Of a stretch of 64,000 nucleotides of DNA, positions 53,047 to 62,070 are shown piece after piece (position 1 is the first letter of the stretch; every line of letters begins with the position of its first letter). The stretch is from an uncultured Lachnospiraceae bacterium (GTDB taxonomy: Bacteria > Bacillota > Clostridia > Lachnospirales > Lachnospiraceae), in NCBI GenBank assembly GCA_910577955.1, contig CAJTNC010000007.1, positions 81,215 through 145,214 of the forward strand. Direction: 5' to 3'. The position numbers and the translations under genes are program-made. The notes under the pieces were generated by a model, which searched no databases, was not told the DNA's origin, and saw nothing but the letters and a program-made list of their open reading frames with translations.

Positions 53047-54047
53047 ATTTTCTCAAGCCCCAGCGCCAGCAGATAGATGTATCCCACGGAAGTCAAAAAG
53101 AGTACCAACGTGTTGGAACCGCTCATATCTCTCCCCGCAAAGTGCGGTATATAACTCTGCAGAAATACATGATGGATCAGATAGAAAGCATAAGAGTGAC
53201 GCCCCAGCACAACGATCAGCCTTTTCGCCCTCTCAGACCTGATCCATGTCGAAACCTCCATCATAACCATATAAAAGGAGAGCGCGAGAATAAATATTCT
53301 GTGGTAGCTATTGATACTGTGGTTTACTCTTTCTACCATATACACCACAATATACACCCCCACCCCTACTGCGGCGGCGATCCGTCTTCCAATGACGACA
53401 GCTTTTTGATTTTTGCCTTTTCTGAGCATCTCAAGCAGCATCCCGATCACAAAATACATACTGCACACGATAGGATTTTTATCAAAGTTCAGCGGAAACA
53501 CATTGTTGTAGGAAAGAAAAAGCGTCGCCCCCAAAAGGATCACAGGCAGAATATATTTATTTTTTAACATGATGAAGCGGTACAGCGGAAAAAGAAGATA
53601 GAGGATGATGATCGCCCCCATAAACCATTCGCCCACCAACCCAAAGGTACACATAAATTCTTCCATGTACTTATCCATGCCGATGATCGTAAACAAAAAC
53701 GTGATCTTAGGCGCTTCCGGCATCCCTTTCATACGGTAAAAATAAACCAGAAAAGCAAACAGATAGGCCAGCCAGAATAACGGAAATATACCCAGAAATC
53801 TTTTTTTGTAGAACTCTTTTATATCCAGTTTCTCCTCATAATTCATGATAAGCGCCGCTCCGGACACCATGAAGAAACAAGCTAACGCAATAGGCCCCCA
53901 GCGAAAACTGTTAAACCCGACATACAGATCGATATGAGCGGCTTCTATGCCGTTAGCGCCGACTGCCGAAGCAAAATGATAAGCCGTGATCACCAAAAAT
54001 CCGATAACACGGATCAAATCAAGATAAAGTACCCGTTCTTTTTTCAT
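52989..54047 (-). CDS. Acyltransferase family 3 membrane protein
   Basis: 352 residues, about ten membrane segments. 'LYLDLIRVIGFLVITAYHF' at the N-terminus contains the catalytic-type His/Arg pair, and 'LACFFMVSGAALIMN' and 'YAFYLIHHVFLQ' are family 3 motifs. These enzymes O-acetylate or O-succinylate surface polysaccharide or peptidoglycan. ATG 54047 has GGGAGG at nine bases. Convergent 58-bp overlap with the DUF975 gene; 21 bp downstream of the Asp-box gene. Confidence 0.88.
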   Translation of the reverse strand: MKKERVLYLDLIRVIGFLVITAYHFASAVGANGIEAAHIDLYVGFNSFRWGPIALACFFMVSGAALIMNYEEKLDIKEFYKKRFLGIFPLFWLAYLFAFLVYFYRMKGMPEAPKITFLFTIIGMDKYMEEFMCTFGLVGEWFMGAIIILYLLFPLYRFIMLKNKYILPVILLGATLFLSYNNVFPLNFDKNPIVCSMYFVIGMLLEMLRKGKNQKAVVIGRRIAAAVGVGVYIVVYMVERVNHSINSYHRIFILALSFYMVMMEVSTWIRSERAKRLIVVLGRHSYAFYLIHHVFLQSYIPHFAGRDMSGSNTLVLFLTSVGYIYLLALGLEKIYGRLAEWICRERLVTRSK

Positions 54048-54068
54048 TATCATATCCCTCCCTGTTTG

Positions 54069-55595
54069 CTACTCCCTCGTATCTTTTCCCTCTTTTGTTC
54101 CGATATAACTCCAATTTCGCCCCATATCTTCCGATTCATACAGCCCGTAGACCCAGACGCTGTCCTCATAGTAATCCCCATTCGGCCCCTGTCCCACTAA
54201 CATCTTGAGCTTTCCCTCTTCCTCCCACACTCTGTCCGGCATGACAAAAGGATTGTACAGACTGCCGTCCGGCAGTTTTCTGTTGGCGGAGGGCCATGTG
54301 ATCTCCTCAAAACTTTTTCCGCCGTCCTGCGTCCGATAAAGCGATCCCAGATTTCCTCCACTGTAGGAAAGACAAGAAAAACCTATCTTTTCATCTTCTA
54401 AAAAATCGATCCACATCGCGCCGCCGCCGTGACCGAGATAAGGATCCCGGTTTACCACCGAAACGCTCACACCGTTTTTTGCTTCCAACAACACATAAAA
54501 ACTGCTGCCCGCCGCCCGGTCAACTCCCACCATGCGAAGCTGCGTCCCGTCCTTTTTGGTGTAAAAGCAGTCCGCATCGTAGTTTTTCCAGACTTCAGGC
54601 ATCTCCTCCTCAGCCTCCGGCGCTTTCTCCGGCTCATTTTCGTTTTTCCAAACCTCCATCGAATCCTCCTCGATGGCCAGATACAGCGCATTGTACAATT
54701 CCATTCTGCCGCCCTCAAGATATGGGGCAAGATCAAAATAGCACCTTTCCTCACCCTCGAAATAGCCGATCCGGTCAAATCCGACAATTTCCTGCAATTC
54801 CTCCACCAGATCGCAGCAAGCATTGCTGAAGGCTTCCGCCTCCCCCGCCTGCCTGCCGTGAAACCCCACGACAGGAGTGTAGACGGCCTGTCCCTGTTCA
54901 TTCAGTTCCTTCTCAAACTCTGTGATCCTGTTGTGATCATAGGAGAATTCTCTGGCCAAAAAACCGAAATACGCCTCCTCATAATCGTCCGACATGTAGA
55001 AATCATCGGCCGCCGAAAATTCAAACCCGTCCGCCTGAAAATAATATCTGCCGTTTTCTGTTCTCAAATAGGACGCCCGACCATCATAGCGGGCCGTGAT
55101 CTCCGAGATGATCTCCTCCTCGCTGTAACCGCTAAACCCGGCATTATCGTAGCAGACGCGAATCCTTTCCGCTTCCTCCCGCACAACGCCGCTTTCCCTG
55201 TTTTCCGGATCCTCTTCTCCGGCCGTCTCGGACAACGGAATGTGATACAACGCGATCTCCACGCCCGCCGAATAAAATTCCACATCCCAGTTTTCTTCCC
55301 GCAGGGCCACCTCATTATTTAAGACCGAAAAATCCTCCGTCCTTATCTCTTCCCCATCTCTCTTTACAATAACTCTCCCCTTTGTGGGCTCTGTCTGACC
55401 CCCATCAGCAAAAAAGGATTTTCCCGGTTCTCCCCGCATCTGGAAGATGACCGCCGTCCGGCCGTCCTGTGATTCCACCCGCTCTATAAACATGATCTTG
55501 TAGTCCGTTTCATATCTGAACCAGATGTGAAAACTCAAAAAGACCATCAACGCAATGCCCGCCAGCATAATCATATTTTTAACGTTATCTTTCAT
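54069..55595 (-). CDS. Membrane-anchored extracellular protein with Asp-box motifs
   Basis: 508 residues. One membrane segment near 8-26 ('NMIMLAGIALMVFLSFHIW') leaves the rest outside. The acidic middle shows no recognised fold. The C-terminus has two Asp-box-like motifs of beta-propeller proteins, 'YRTQDGGKSFEEI' and 'YESEDMGRNWSYI', as in sialidase-like folds. No catalytic residues of sialidases were identified. ATG 55595 follows GGGAGAGAAA; 28 upstream codons are unsupported. Probably transcribed with the acyltransferase gene. Confidence 0.65.
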   Translation of the reverse strand: MKDNVKNMIMLAGIALMVFLSFHIWFRYETDYKIMFIERVESQDGRTAVIFQMRGEPGKSFFADGGQTEPTKGRVIVKRDGEEIRTEDFSVLNNEVALREENWDVEFYSAGVEIALYHIPLSETAGEEDPENRESGVVREEAERIRVCYDNAGFSGYSEEEIISEITARYDGRASYLRTENGRYYFQADGFEFSAADDFYMSDDYEEAYFGFLAREFSYDHNRITEFEKELNEQGQAVYTPVVGFHGRQAGEAEAFSNACCDLVEELQEIVGFDRIGYFEGEERCYFDLAPYLEGGRMELYNALYLAIEEDSMEVWKNENEPEKAPEAEEEMPEVWKNYDADCFYTKKDGTQLRMVGVDRAAGSSFYVLLEAKNGVSVSVVNRDPYLGHGGGAMWIDFLEDEKIGFSCLSYSGGNLGSLYRTQDGGKSFEEITWPSANRKLPDGSLYNPFVMPDRVWEEEGKLKMLVGQGPNGDYYEDSVWVYGLYESEDMGRNWSYIGTKEGKDTRE

Positions 55596-55721
55596 TTTCT
55601 CTCCCGTCACTTCATCATGATCCACAGCCCCCGCTTCCCTGCGGCGGCCCCTCAAACTATATTTGATTATACCCGACAATCATTCCGTTGGCAATCTTAT
55701 TGATAAAACTTCGCCGCCCTA

Positions 55722-55769
55722 TAAAAAACCGCACTGCCCGGTCGATTTACAATCGAAGCAATGCGGTTT
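55722..55769 (-). terminator. Intrinsic terminator after the 47-residue ORF
   Basis: AAACCGCA (55726-55733) pairs with TGCGGTTT (55762-55769), with an inner TCGATT/AATCGA helix; six T residues follow on the minus strand. Confidence 0.85.
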
Positions 55770-55778
55770 CCGCCGAGA

Positions 55779-55922
55779 TCAGTCATACAAAGAAGCTTTG
55801 TACTTCACTTTTCTGTATATTTTCTGGCCTATCACAAAAAACAGTGATACAAACAGATACAGGCTGGACAGCGCCCCTGCCAACACTTCCAAAATAAAAA
55901 ACAACATATATCCAATATTCAT
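55779..55922 (-). CDS. Small membrane protein, 47 residues
   Basis: An unrecognised short gene reading 'MNIGYMLFFILEVLAGALSS', then a hydrophobic stretch and a basic end 'GQKIYRKVKYKASLYD'. The first 32 residues are almost wholly hydrophobic, so it is a small one-pass (or hairpin) membrane peptide with a cytosolic basic tail. Support: AGGAG at nine bases before ATG 55922, its own terminator ten bases after the stop, and a terminator of the preceding gene upstream. Confidence 0.7.
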   Translation of the reverse strand: MNIGYMLFFILEVLAGALSSLYLFVSLFFVIGQKIYRKVKYKASLYD

Positions 55923-55980
55923 AGCATAACTCTCCTGTCATTTCGTCTTGATTTTTTTCTTAATCTGATCATCGCATACG

Positions 55981-56010
55981 AAAAACAACCCCTGAGTAAA
56001 ACACTCGGAG
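55981..56010 (-). terminator. Terminator after the 157-residue gene
   Basis: Arms CCCCTGAGT (55989-55997) and ACTCGGAG (56003-56010) pair with one or two mismatches; T-rich sequence follows on the minus strand. Confidence 0.65.
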
Positions 56011-56055
56011 CATCCTCATATCTCTGCTTATTCTGTTAACATGGAAATATAAAAG

Positions 56056-56529
56056 TTATGCTTTTTCTCCATCCTGTCCATGGATGTAACGTAAGATGAC
56101 GGTGTTGCTGATTATCTCGCACAGACCGTCCGAGAAAAAAGTCCTCCGCCTGCAAAAATCCGTAGAAAAAAGGATTGCGCTTACAAGTATAAAAAATACA
56201 CTGTACAGGGCGTTTCTGGCTCCTGCACGCTGCGTCGTTTTCCGAGGCATCAGTGCATATCCGCCCTGAACGGATCCCTCGGGAACATAAGCCTGCCCCG
56301 ACGGTATCCCTCTCTCCGCGCCCAGAAGCGTCAAAGACACCGCCGCCTCATTATATGAATTGCATAAATTATCGGAATCTTCGGAAATAAGCGGCATTTC
56401 CCCTGCATTTTGATACGCCAAACAGGAATCCGCCCGCACATTGTCAAAGCAGATTCCCGCAAAAACGGAACATATGATACATAAGATCCACAGTCTCGCT
56501 GCAAATCCTCCTCTCTTTGAAAGGCTCAT
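56056..56529 (-). CDS. Uncharacterised membrane protein, 157 residues
   Basis: N-terminal signal or anchor (about 10-32, 'LWILCIICSVFAGICF'), a hydrophilic middle without recognised motif, and a second hydrophobic segment near 108-122 ('ALYSVFFILVSAILF') followed by an Arg-rich end. A type with both ends inside is likely. ATG 56529 follows GGAGGGGAG. 18 bp downstream of prfB on the same strand. Confidence 0.6.
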   Translation of the reverse strand: MSLSKRGGFAARLWILCIICSVFAGICFDNVRADSCLAYQNAGEMPLISEDSDNLCNSYNEAAVSLTLLGAERGIPSGQAYVPEGSVQGGYALMPRKTTQRAGARNALYSVFFILVSAILFSTDFCRRRTFFSDGLCEIISNTVILRYIHGQDGEKA

Positions 56530-56547
56530 ACACTCCCCTCCGTCCGG

Positions 56548-57658
56548 CTAAACCGGTCTGTGTATCCATTTCAGATAGGCGTTGATGAAAGGATCGAGAG
56601 CGCCGTCCATGACAGCGTCCACATTGCCGGTCTCCTCCTCGGTCCGCAAATCCTTCACCATCTTATAAGGCTGCATGACGTAGGAACGGATCTGGTTGCC
56701 CCAGCCGATCTCTTTGACATCCCCTCTGATATCCGATAGTTTATCCGCGTTCTCCTCCTGCTTGAGCATGTAAAGCTTCGCTTTCAGCATCTGCATCGCC
56801 TTATCCTTGTTCTGGAACTGACTCCGCTCATTCTGACAGGTCACTACGATTCCCGTAGGAAAATGGGTGATACGGATAGCCGAGGATGTCTTATTGATGT
56901 GCTGTCCGCCGGCGCCGCTGCTTCGGTAAGTATCTATCCGGATGTCCTCATCCCGCACTTCGATATCCAGATCTTCCTCGATATCCGGCATCACATCCAA
57001 CGACACGAAGGAGGTCTGCCGTTTGCCCTGAGCGTTGAACGGGGAGATACGCACCAGACGGTGCACACCCTTTTCCGATTTCAGATAGCCGTAAGCATTC
57101 TCCCCGTTGATCTGAAAGGTCACCGATTTAATGCCCGCCTCGTCGCCGTCCAACATATCCAACGTTTCGACCTGATAGCCTTTTTTCTCCGCCCACCTTG
57201 TGTACATGCGGTAAAGCATACTGCACCAATCGCAGCTCTCCGTGCCGCCTGCGCCTGCGTTCAGCTTGAGAATGGCATTGTTCTTGTCGTACTCTCCGTC
57301 AAGCAGCGTGCCGATGCGCACGTTCTCAAAGGTACCGATAAAAGACCGCAGCTCTTCTTCGATCTCCGGTATCAGAGAGGCATCTTCCTCCTCGTAGCCC
57401 ATCTCGATCAACGTCAAAATATCATCGAACTGCCCGGAAAGACCGTTCATCGTATCCACAACGTCCTTTAATCGTTTGGACTCTATCACTTTTTTGTTAG
57501 AGATCTCAGGATCGTCCCAGAAGCCGGGAGCCTGCATCTCCATATCCAGTTCTTCAATCCGCTTCTCCTTGTCAGCGAGGTTAAAGTGAATCCCTCACTT
57601 CTGCCAAGGGTGTCTCGTAAGCAAGGAGTTCCTGCTTCATATTATCCAGTTCTACCAT
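56548..57658 (-). CDS. prfB: Peptide chain release factor 2, with programmed +1 frameshift
   Basis: The gene is in two frames. From ATG 57658 (site AAGGTGGTG) 25 codons lead to an in-frame TAA at 57581-57583; a +1 slip at CTT (57584-57586) continues as AAC CTC GCT into the main frame ending at 56548, for about 369 residues in all. 'SPFNAQGKRQTSF' holds the SPF tripeptide reading UGA/UAA and 'RSSGAGGQHINKTSSAIR' the GGQ motif that triggers peptide release. The frameshift gives RF2 autoregulation. Here the stop is UAA rather than the usual UGA. Confidence 0.93.
57580..57600 (-). promoter_or_regulatory. RF2 programmed frameshift site (CTT-TAA)
   Basis: As transcribed, GAGGGATTCACTTTAAC: a Shine-Dalgarno-like GAGGG lies five bases before the slippery CTT, followed by the stop TAA and C. 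Canonical sites have an AGGGGG three bases before CTT and a TGA stop. Confidence 0.85.
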
Positions 57659-57755
57659 TAACAAAATCACCACCTTATTATTTAAGTAATTGAGCAACAG
57701 CGAAATTACGCTACGGTGCAATTTGCGCAGCAAATCGCAGCGGTTCCCGTGTTAC

Positions 57756-60320
57756 CTATCGCTTTCCACAACAGTTTTTATACTTCTTACCGCTTCCGCA
57801 GGGACACGGATCGTTTGGATATATCTTCGCGGCAGTTCTCTTCATCGGCGTTTTCGCAAGAGACTCGTCCTTGTTCGTGCCGGTCACTTTCGCCACCTGC
57901 TCCCGCTCCACCTTCTCTTCCACCTTGACATGCATCAGAAGTCTCACCGTATCTTCCCGGATATTCTGAGTCATCTCGTCAAACATGGAGTAACCTGCCA
58001 TCTTGTATTCCACAAGCGGATCTCTCTGGCCGTAAGCCTGAAGTCCCGCGCCCTGTCTGAGCTGATCCATATCATCGATATGGCCCATCCACTTTCTGTC
58101 GATGACCTTTAACAGGATCACTCGTTCCAGTTCCCTGATCTGTTCCGGGTTGGGGAACTCCGCCTCCTTCGATTCGTAAAGCTTCACCGCCTCGCCTTTT
58201 AACTGCTGTTTCAGGCTGTCTCTGCCACGCCCGCTCAGCCGCTCTGCGTTCACAGGCTGTAACGGTATGATCGGCAGCAACAGGGAGTTGAGTTCGTTAA
58301 AATTCCAGTTCTCCACATTGTTGTCGTCGCCGATCGCCATATCCACGCAATTTTCTGCTATGTCGGTTATCATCTTGTAGATCACGTCGCGCATGCTCTC
58401 GCCGTTTAAGACGCGCAGCCTCTCCTCATAGATGATCTCACGCTGCTCGTTCATAACCTGATCGTATTCCAACAGGTTCTTTCTGATGCCGAAGTTGTTG
58501 CCCTCTATCTTCTTCTGGGCGGTCTCAATGGCTTTCGTCAGAGAGCTGTGTTCAATCTCCTGCCCCTCGGGAATCCCCAGCGCGTTAAACATCGTTATCA
58601 TCCGTTCGGAACCGAACAGACGCATCAGATCGTCCTCCAGCGAGATATAAAATCTGGAAGCGCCCGGATCGCCCTGACGGCCGCTTCGTCCGCGAAGCTG
58701 GTTGTCGATACGTCTGGACTCATGCCGCTCTGTACCGATGATCATCAGGCCGCCTGCGGCCCTCGCCTCCTCGTCAAGTTTGATATCCGTACCGCGGCCC
58801 GCCATGTTGGTGGCGATAGTCACCGCGCCGTGGAGACCGGCATCCGCCACGATCTCCGCCTCCTGTTCATGGAACTTTGCGTTTAACACATTGTGGGGAA
58901 TGCCCCGTTTGCGCAGCATACTGCTGAGTTCCTCGGAAGCCTCGATGGTGATCGTACCCACAAGCACCGGCTGGTTTCCCGCATGGCACTCTTCCACGGC
59001 GTCACAGATTGCTTTAAGTTTTTCTTTTTTCGTCTTATAAACGCTGTCCTGATGGTCCTTGCGGACTACAGGTTTATTGGTCGGGATCTCGATGACATCC
59101 ATTCCGTAGATATCCCGGAACTCTTTCTCCTCAGTCAGCGCCGTACCGGTCATGCCGGACTTTTTCTCAAATTTATTAAAGAAGTTCTGGAATGTGATCG
59201 TCGCTAAAGTTTTGCTCTCCCGCTTTACCTTCACATGTTCCTTCGCCTCAATAGCCTGATGCAGACCGTCGGAATAACGTCTGCCCGGCATGATACGCCC
59301 TGTAAATTCGTCCACGATCAGCACCTGATCATCTTTTACCACATAGTCCTTATCGCGGAACATCAGATTGTTGGCCCGCAGCGCCAGATCCATATTGTGC
59401 TGGATCTCCAGATTTTCGGGATCCGCCAGATTCTCCAGATTAAAGAACTGCTCTACCCGCTTCACTCCGGCTTCGGTGAGCACCACTACCTTGTCCTTTT
59501 CGTTTACGATAAAGTCGCCGCTCTCCTCCCGCTGCACGCCCATGATGAAGTCCATTTTGGACATCTCCTCCATGTCGGCGCCCCGCTGCATCTGCCTCGC
59601 CAAAACATCGCAGACTTCGTAGAGTTTTGTGGACTTTCCGCTCTGGCCGGAAATGATAAGAGGGGTTCTGGCCTCGTCGATCAGCACCGAGTCCACTTCG
59701 TCGATGATCGCGTAGTGGAGGCTTCTCTGCACAAGCTGCTCCTTGTAGATGACCATATTGTCACGCAGATAATCAAAGCCCAGTTCATTGTTTGTCACAT
59801 AAGTGATATCGCAGTTGTAAGCTTCCCGTCTCTCGTCGTTCTTCATCTGATTCAGAACAACGCCCACCGTGAGACCCAGAAATTCGTGCACCTGTCCCAT
59901 CCACTCTTTATCGCGGTTCGCCAGATAATCGTTTACCGTCACGATATGCACGCCTTTTCCTTCCAGCGCATTTAAATAAGCCGGCAGTGTGGACACAAGA
60001 GTTTTTCCCTCGCCGGTACGCATCTCTGCGATACGCCCCTGATGCAGGATGATGCCGCCAATCAACTGGACTCTGTAGGGTTCCATTTTCAAAACCCGTC
60101 TGGCCGCTTCCCTGACGACGGCAAACGCCTCCGGCAGAATATCGTCCAGAGTCTCTCCCTCGGAAAGCCGCTTTTTAAACTCTTTCGTCTTCGCCTTCAG
60201 CTCTCCGTCCTCCATGTCCATCATATCATTCCGCATGGATTCAATCTTGTCTACTATGGGTATGATCCGCTTCAATTCTCTCTGGCTGTGCGTACCAAAG
60301 ACTTTACCTATCAAATTCAT
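57756..60320 (-). CDS. secA: Preprotein translocase ATPase SecA
   Basis: 854 residues. Motor that pushes proteins through SecYEG. Walker A 'MRTGEGKT', Walker B-like 'AIIDEVDSVLIDEARTPL', 'ATNMAGRGTDIKL' and 'GRSGRQGDPGASRFY' are present, with a C-terminal zinc tail 'CPCGSGKKYKNCC' that binds SecB or lipids. ATG 60320 follows GGAGGCAAAC, with a good promoter at 60380-60408. prfB follows 97 bp downstream, a frequent secA-prfB arrangement. Confidence 0.98.
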   Translation of the reverse strand: MNLIGKVFGTHSQRELKRIIPIVDKIESMRNDMMDMEDGELKAKTKEFKKRLSEGETLDDILPEAFAVVREAARRVLKMEPYRVQLIGGIILHQGRIAEMRTGEGKTLVSTLPAYLNALEGKGVHIVTVNDYLANRDKEWMGQVHEFLGLTVGVVLNQMKNDERREAYNCDITYVTNNELGFDYLRDNMVIYKEQLVQRSLHYAIIDEVDSVLIDEARTPLIISGQSGKSTKLYEVCDVLARQMQRGADMEEMSKMDFIMGVQREESGDFIVNEKDKVVVLTEAGVKRVEQFFNLENLADPENLEIQHNMDLALRANNLMFRDKDYVVKDDQVLIVDEFTGRIMPGRRYSDGLHQAIEAKEHVKVKRESKTLATITFQNFFNKFEKKSGMTGTALTEEKEFRDIYGMDVIEIPTNKPVVRKDHQDSVYKTKKEKLKAICDAVEECHAGNQPVLVGTITIEASEELSSMLRKRGIPHNVLNAKFHEQEAEIVADAGLHGAVTIATNMAGRGTDIKLDEEARAAGGLMIIGTERHESRRIDNQLRGRSGRQGDPGASRFYISLEDDLMRLFGSERMITMFNALGIPEGQEIEHSSLTKAIETAQKKIEGNNFGIRKNLLEYDQVMNEQREIIYEERLRVLNGESMRDVIYKMITDIAENCVDMAIGDDNNVENWNFNELNSLLLPIIPLQPVNAERLSGRGRDSLKQQLKGEAVKLYESKEAEFPNPEQIRELERVILLKVIDRKWMGHIDDMDQLRQGAGLQAYGQRDPLVEYKMAGYSMFDEMTQNIREDTVRLLMHVKVEEKVEREQVAKVTGTNKDESLAKTPMKRTAAKIYPNDPCPCGSGKKYKNCCGKR

Positions 60321-60379
60321 GTTTGCCTCCGTCTATCAAGCAACGCCCCCAAAACATATGAGCGCATGTCAATTAAAAC

Positions 60380-60408
60380 ATTATAGCAGAAAACAGCAGG
60401 GTATTCAA
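60380..60408 (-). promoter_or_regulatory. Sigma-A promoter of secA
   Basis: Minus-strand -35 TTGAAT (60403-60408), 17-bp spacer and -10 TATAAT (60380-60385) preceded by TGC (extended -10 like). Confidence 0.85.
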
Positions 60409-60438
60409 CTAAAAATCCGTAAGCTTTCTGTTAATACT

Positions 60439-61836
60439 TTATGACAGAAGCTTCAAATACCCGCTGTAATTTTCGTAGATATTCTTCATGCATTCCGCGA
60501 GAAACAGCGCTCCCTCCGGTTCCCTCATCTCCGTAAGCCTGTGCTCTTTTCCGGAGGGGGACTCCACTGCCTTTGCAAGAGGCGCAAACTCCGCCCTCCC
60601 TCTCACACGGCAAAGGGTCCGATCCTGCGATCGAAGCACCGCCCTAAAGCCTTCTAAAGAGAGTTTCGCTCCCCCCTCAAGCCGCTCCCCCCGCAGACTG
60701 CCTTCCAGCGAAAGTTCCCTGCCGTTTTCCCGCTCTGTCAGGGCGATATCCGTCTCCACCCGAAAGGAGCCTGCCGCCTCTTTGTCCTTCCCCATACTGA
60801 TCCGGCATGTTATCTCAGGCTTTGCAAAAAAATCAGCCGCCCCGCCTGACAGCGCCCCACACACCTCAGAAATATCCGCCTGCCCTGTCAGCTCAAGCGT
60901 CACCCTGTCTGTGACAGCCTCCGTCCCCGTCAGGTCAACAGCCGCTTCTCCGCTCCAAAACTCCGTCTCAAGGACTTCCTCCGGCAGCGTACCTATCCTG
61001 ACGATCCGTTTGTCAGCATCTAAATACACGCATAGCTTTATGTCTCCCCTTATGTCCCCAAATATCTCTTTCATCTCTTTTTCAGGCAAAATGACCAGAT
61101 AGCAGGTCGTCCGGATCCGATTTCCCTCCTCGTCCTCCAACATATGATTTTTTAGGCTTTCCGCCTGTGCGGCAGAAAGAAGCCCTCTCTTCCGGGCCTT
61201 CTCAGCCTTCATCACTTCCATATTTTTATAGAGCGTTTTCAGTTTTTCTCCGTTTTTCCGAAAAAAATCCTCAAACCGGTACGGATCCTCATAAAACGAC
61301 TCAAACAGATCGACGTCTATCTCACGGTCAATTTCCATGTCCCACCCCGTCAATCCTGCAAGCTGACCTCTTACGGCGGAAGTATTCCACTGTCCGTCTA
61401 TATCATCCGCATCCAGAACAACGCTACCCTCCCAGACGGAAGGAACCTGCACATACAGCCTCTTCGCCGTTCCGAAAAATGACGGTTCAGCGAGTTCCAC
61501 GTTTGCCACAGACAACACTGTTTCCGCACGAAAAAGCTCTTGTTCCATGTCTCGTTCCAATTCTCCGTCCAGTCCGACCGTGATATTTTTAAGGACTTCC
61601 ATTCCGCCGATATTCAGGGAATATTCCGCCTGCACGCTTTCATTCCCAACCTGATTCAAAATATCCGCGAAAAAATGTTCCCCCAGTTCCCCCTGCAGTA
61701 CCGTTATTTCCTCTGCCAGTCCCATGAGTCCCTTCGCAAGGGGATTTTGCCTCGATATCATGATTGCCGCGGTGGCCGCCGTCAGACAAAGGGCAGCAGC
61801 AGCGTATAGAATAATGCCTGTTTTCTTCTTTTTCAT
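60439..61836 (-). CDS. Uncharacterised membrane-anchored protein, 465 residues
   Basis: Unrecognised. A basic N-terminus and membrane segment (about 5-25, 'GIILYAAAALCLTAATAAIM') indicate a signal anchor, leaving a large acidic extracytoplasmic domain with many short beta-strand-like segments ('RLYVQVPSVWEGSVVLDADD', 'KLCVYLDADKRIVRIGTL'). This pattern fits repetitive beta-sheet surface proteins. ATG 61836 follows GGGGAGAAGTG; an ORF extension upstream covers palindromic leader DNA. It is downstream of the chemoreceptor remnant. Confidence 0.6.
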   Translation of the reverse strand: MKKKKTGIILYAAAALCLTAATAAIMISRQNPLAKGLMGLAEEITVLQGELGEHFFADILNQVGNESVQAEYSLNIGGMEVLKNITVGLDGELERDMEQELFRAETVLSVANVELAEPSFFGTAKRLYVQVPSVWEGSVVLDADDIDGQWNTSAVRGQLAGLTGWDMEIDREIDVDLFESFYEDPYRFEDFFRKNGEKLKTLYKNMEVMKAEKARKRGLLSAAQAESLKNHMLEDEEGNRIRTTCYLVILPEKEMKEIFGDIRGDIKLCVYLDADKRIVRIGTLPEEVLETEFWSGEAAVDLTGTEAVTDRVTLELTGQADISEVCGALSGGAADFFAKPEITCRISMGKDKEAAGSFRVETDIALTERENGRELSLEGSLRGERLEGGAKLSLEGFRAVLRSQDRTLCRVRGRAEFAPLAKAVESPSGKEHRLTEMREPEGALFLAECMKNIYENYSGYLKLLS

Positions 61837-62070
61837 ATCACTTCTCCCCAATACAAATTTTGCAGTGTTCAATGCGCCGCGATGACATTTGGAAATTTTA
61901 TGAATGTCAGAAATCGTCCCTGTAATGATCTGCATCATTACAGAGCGGATCAGAAAGTGCCGGCAGGGAGGAGGCGCCTTCCCTACTCTCCCTTGCGGAC
62001 ACCCGTTCTTATGAACTGTATCATATGAAAAATTTTCAGGTTAAAACACCGGTTATTTTGAATATCCTTA
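61837..62070. promoter_or_regulatory. Intergenic region with two palindromes upstream of the 465-residue gene
   Basis: Perfect CTGTAATGAT-ctgc-ATCATTACAG at 61920-61943 (10-bp arms) and TGACATT/AATGTCA around 61883-61909. Both could be operators or RNA hairpins. No clear -35/-10 pair was seen. Confidence 0.5.

Noticed and set aside
52005..53567. 520-codon plus-strand ORF
   Set aside because: It is a shadow frame across the DUF975 and acyltransferase genes, with no ribosome binding site and low-complexity His/Arg/Pro content.
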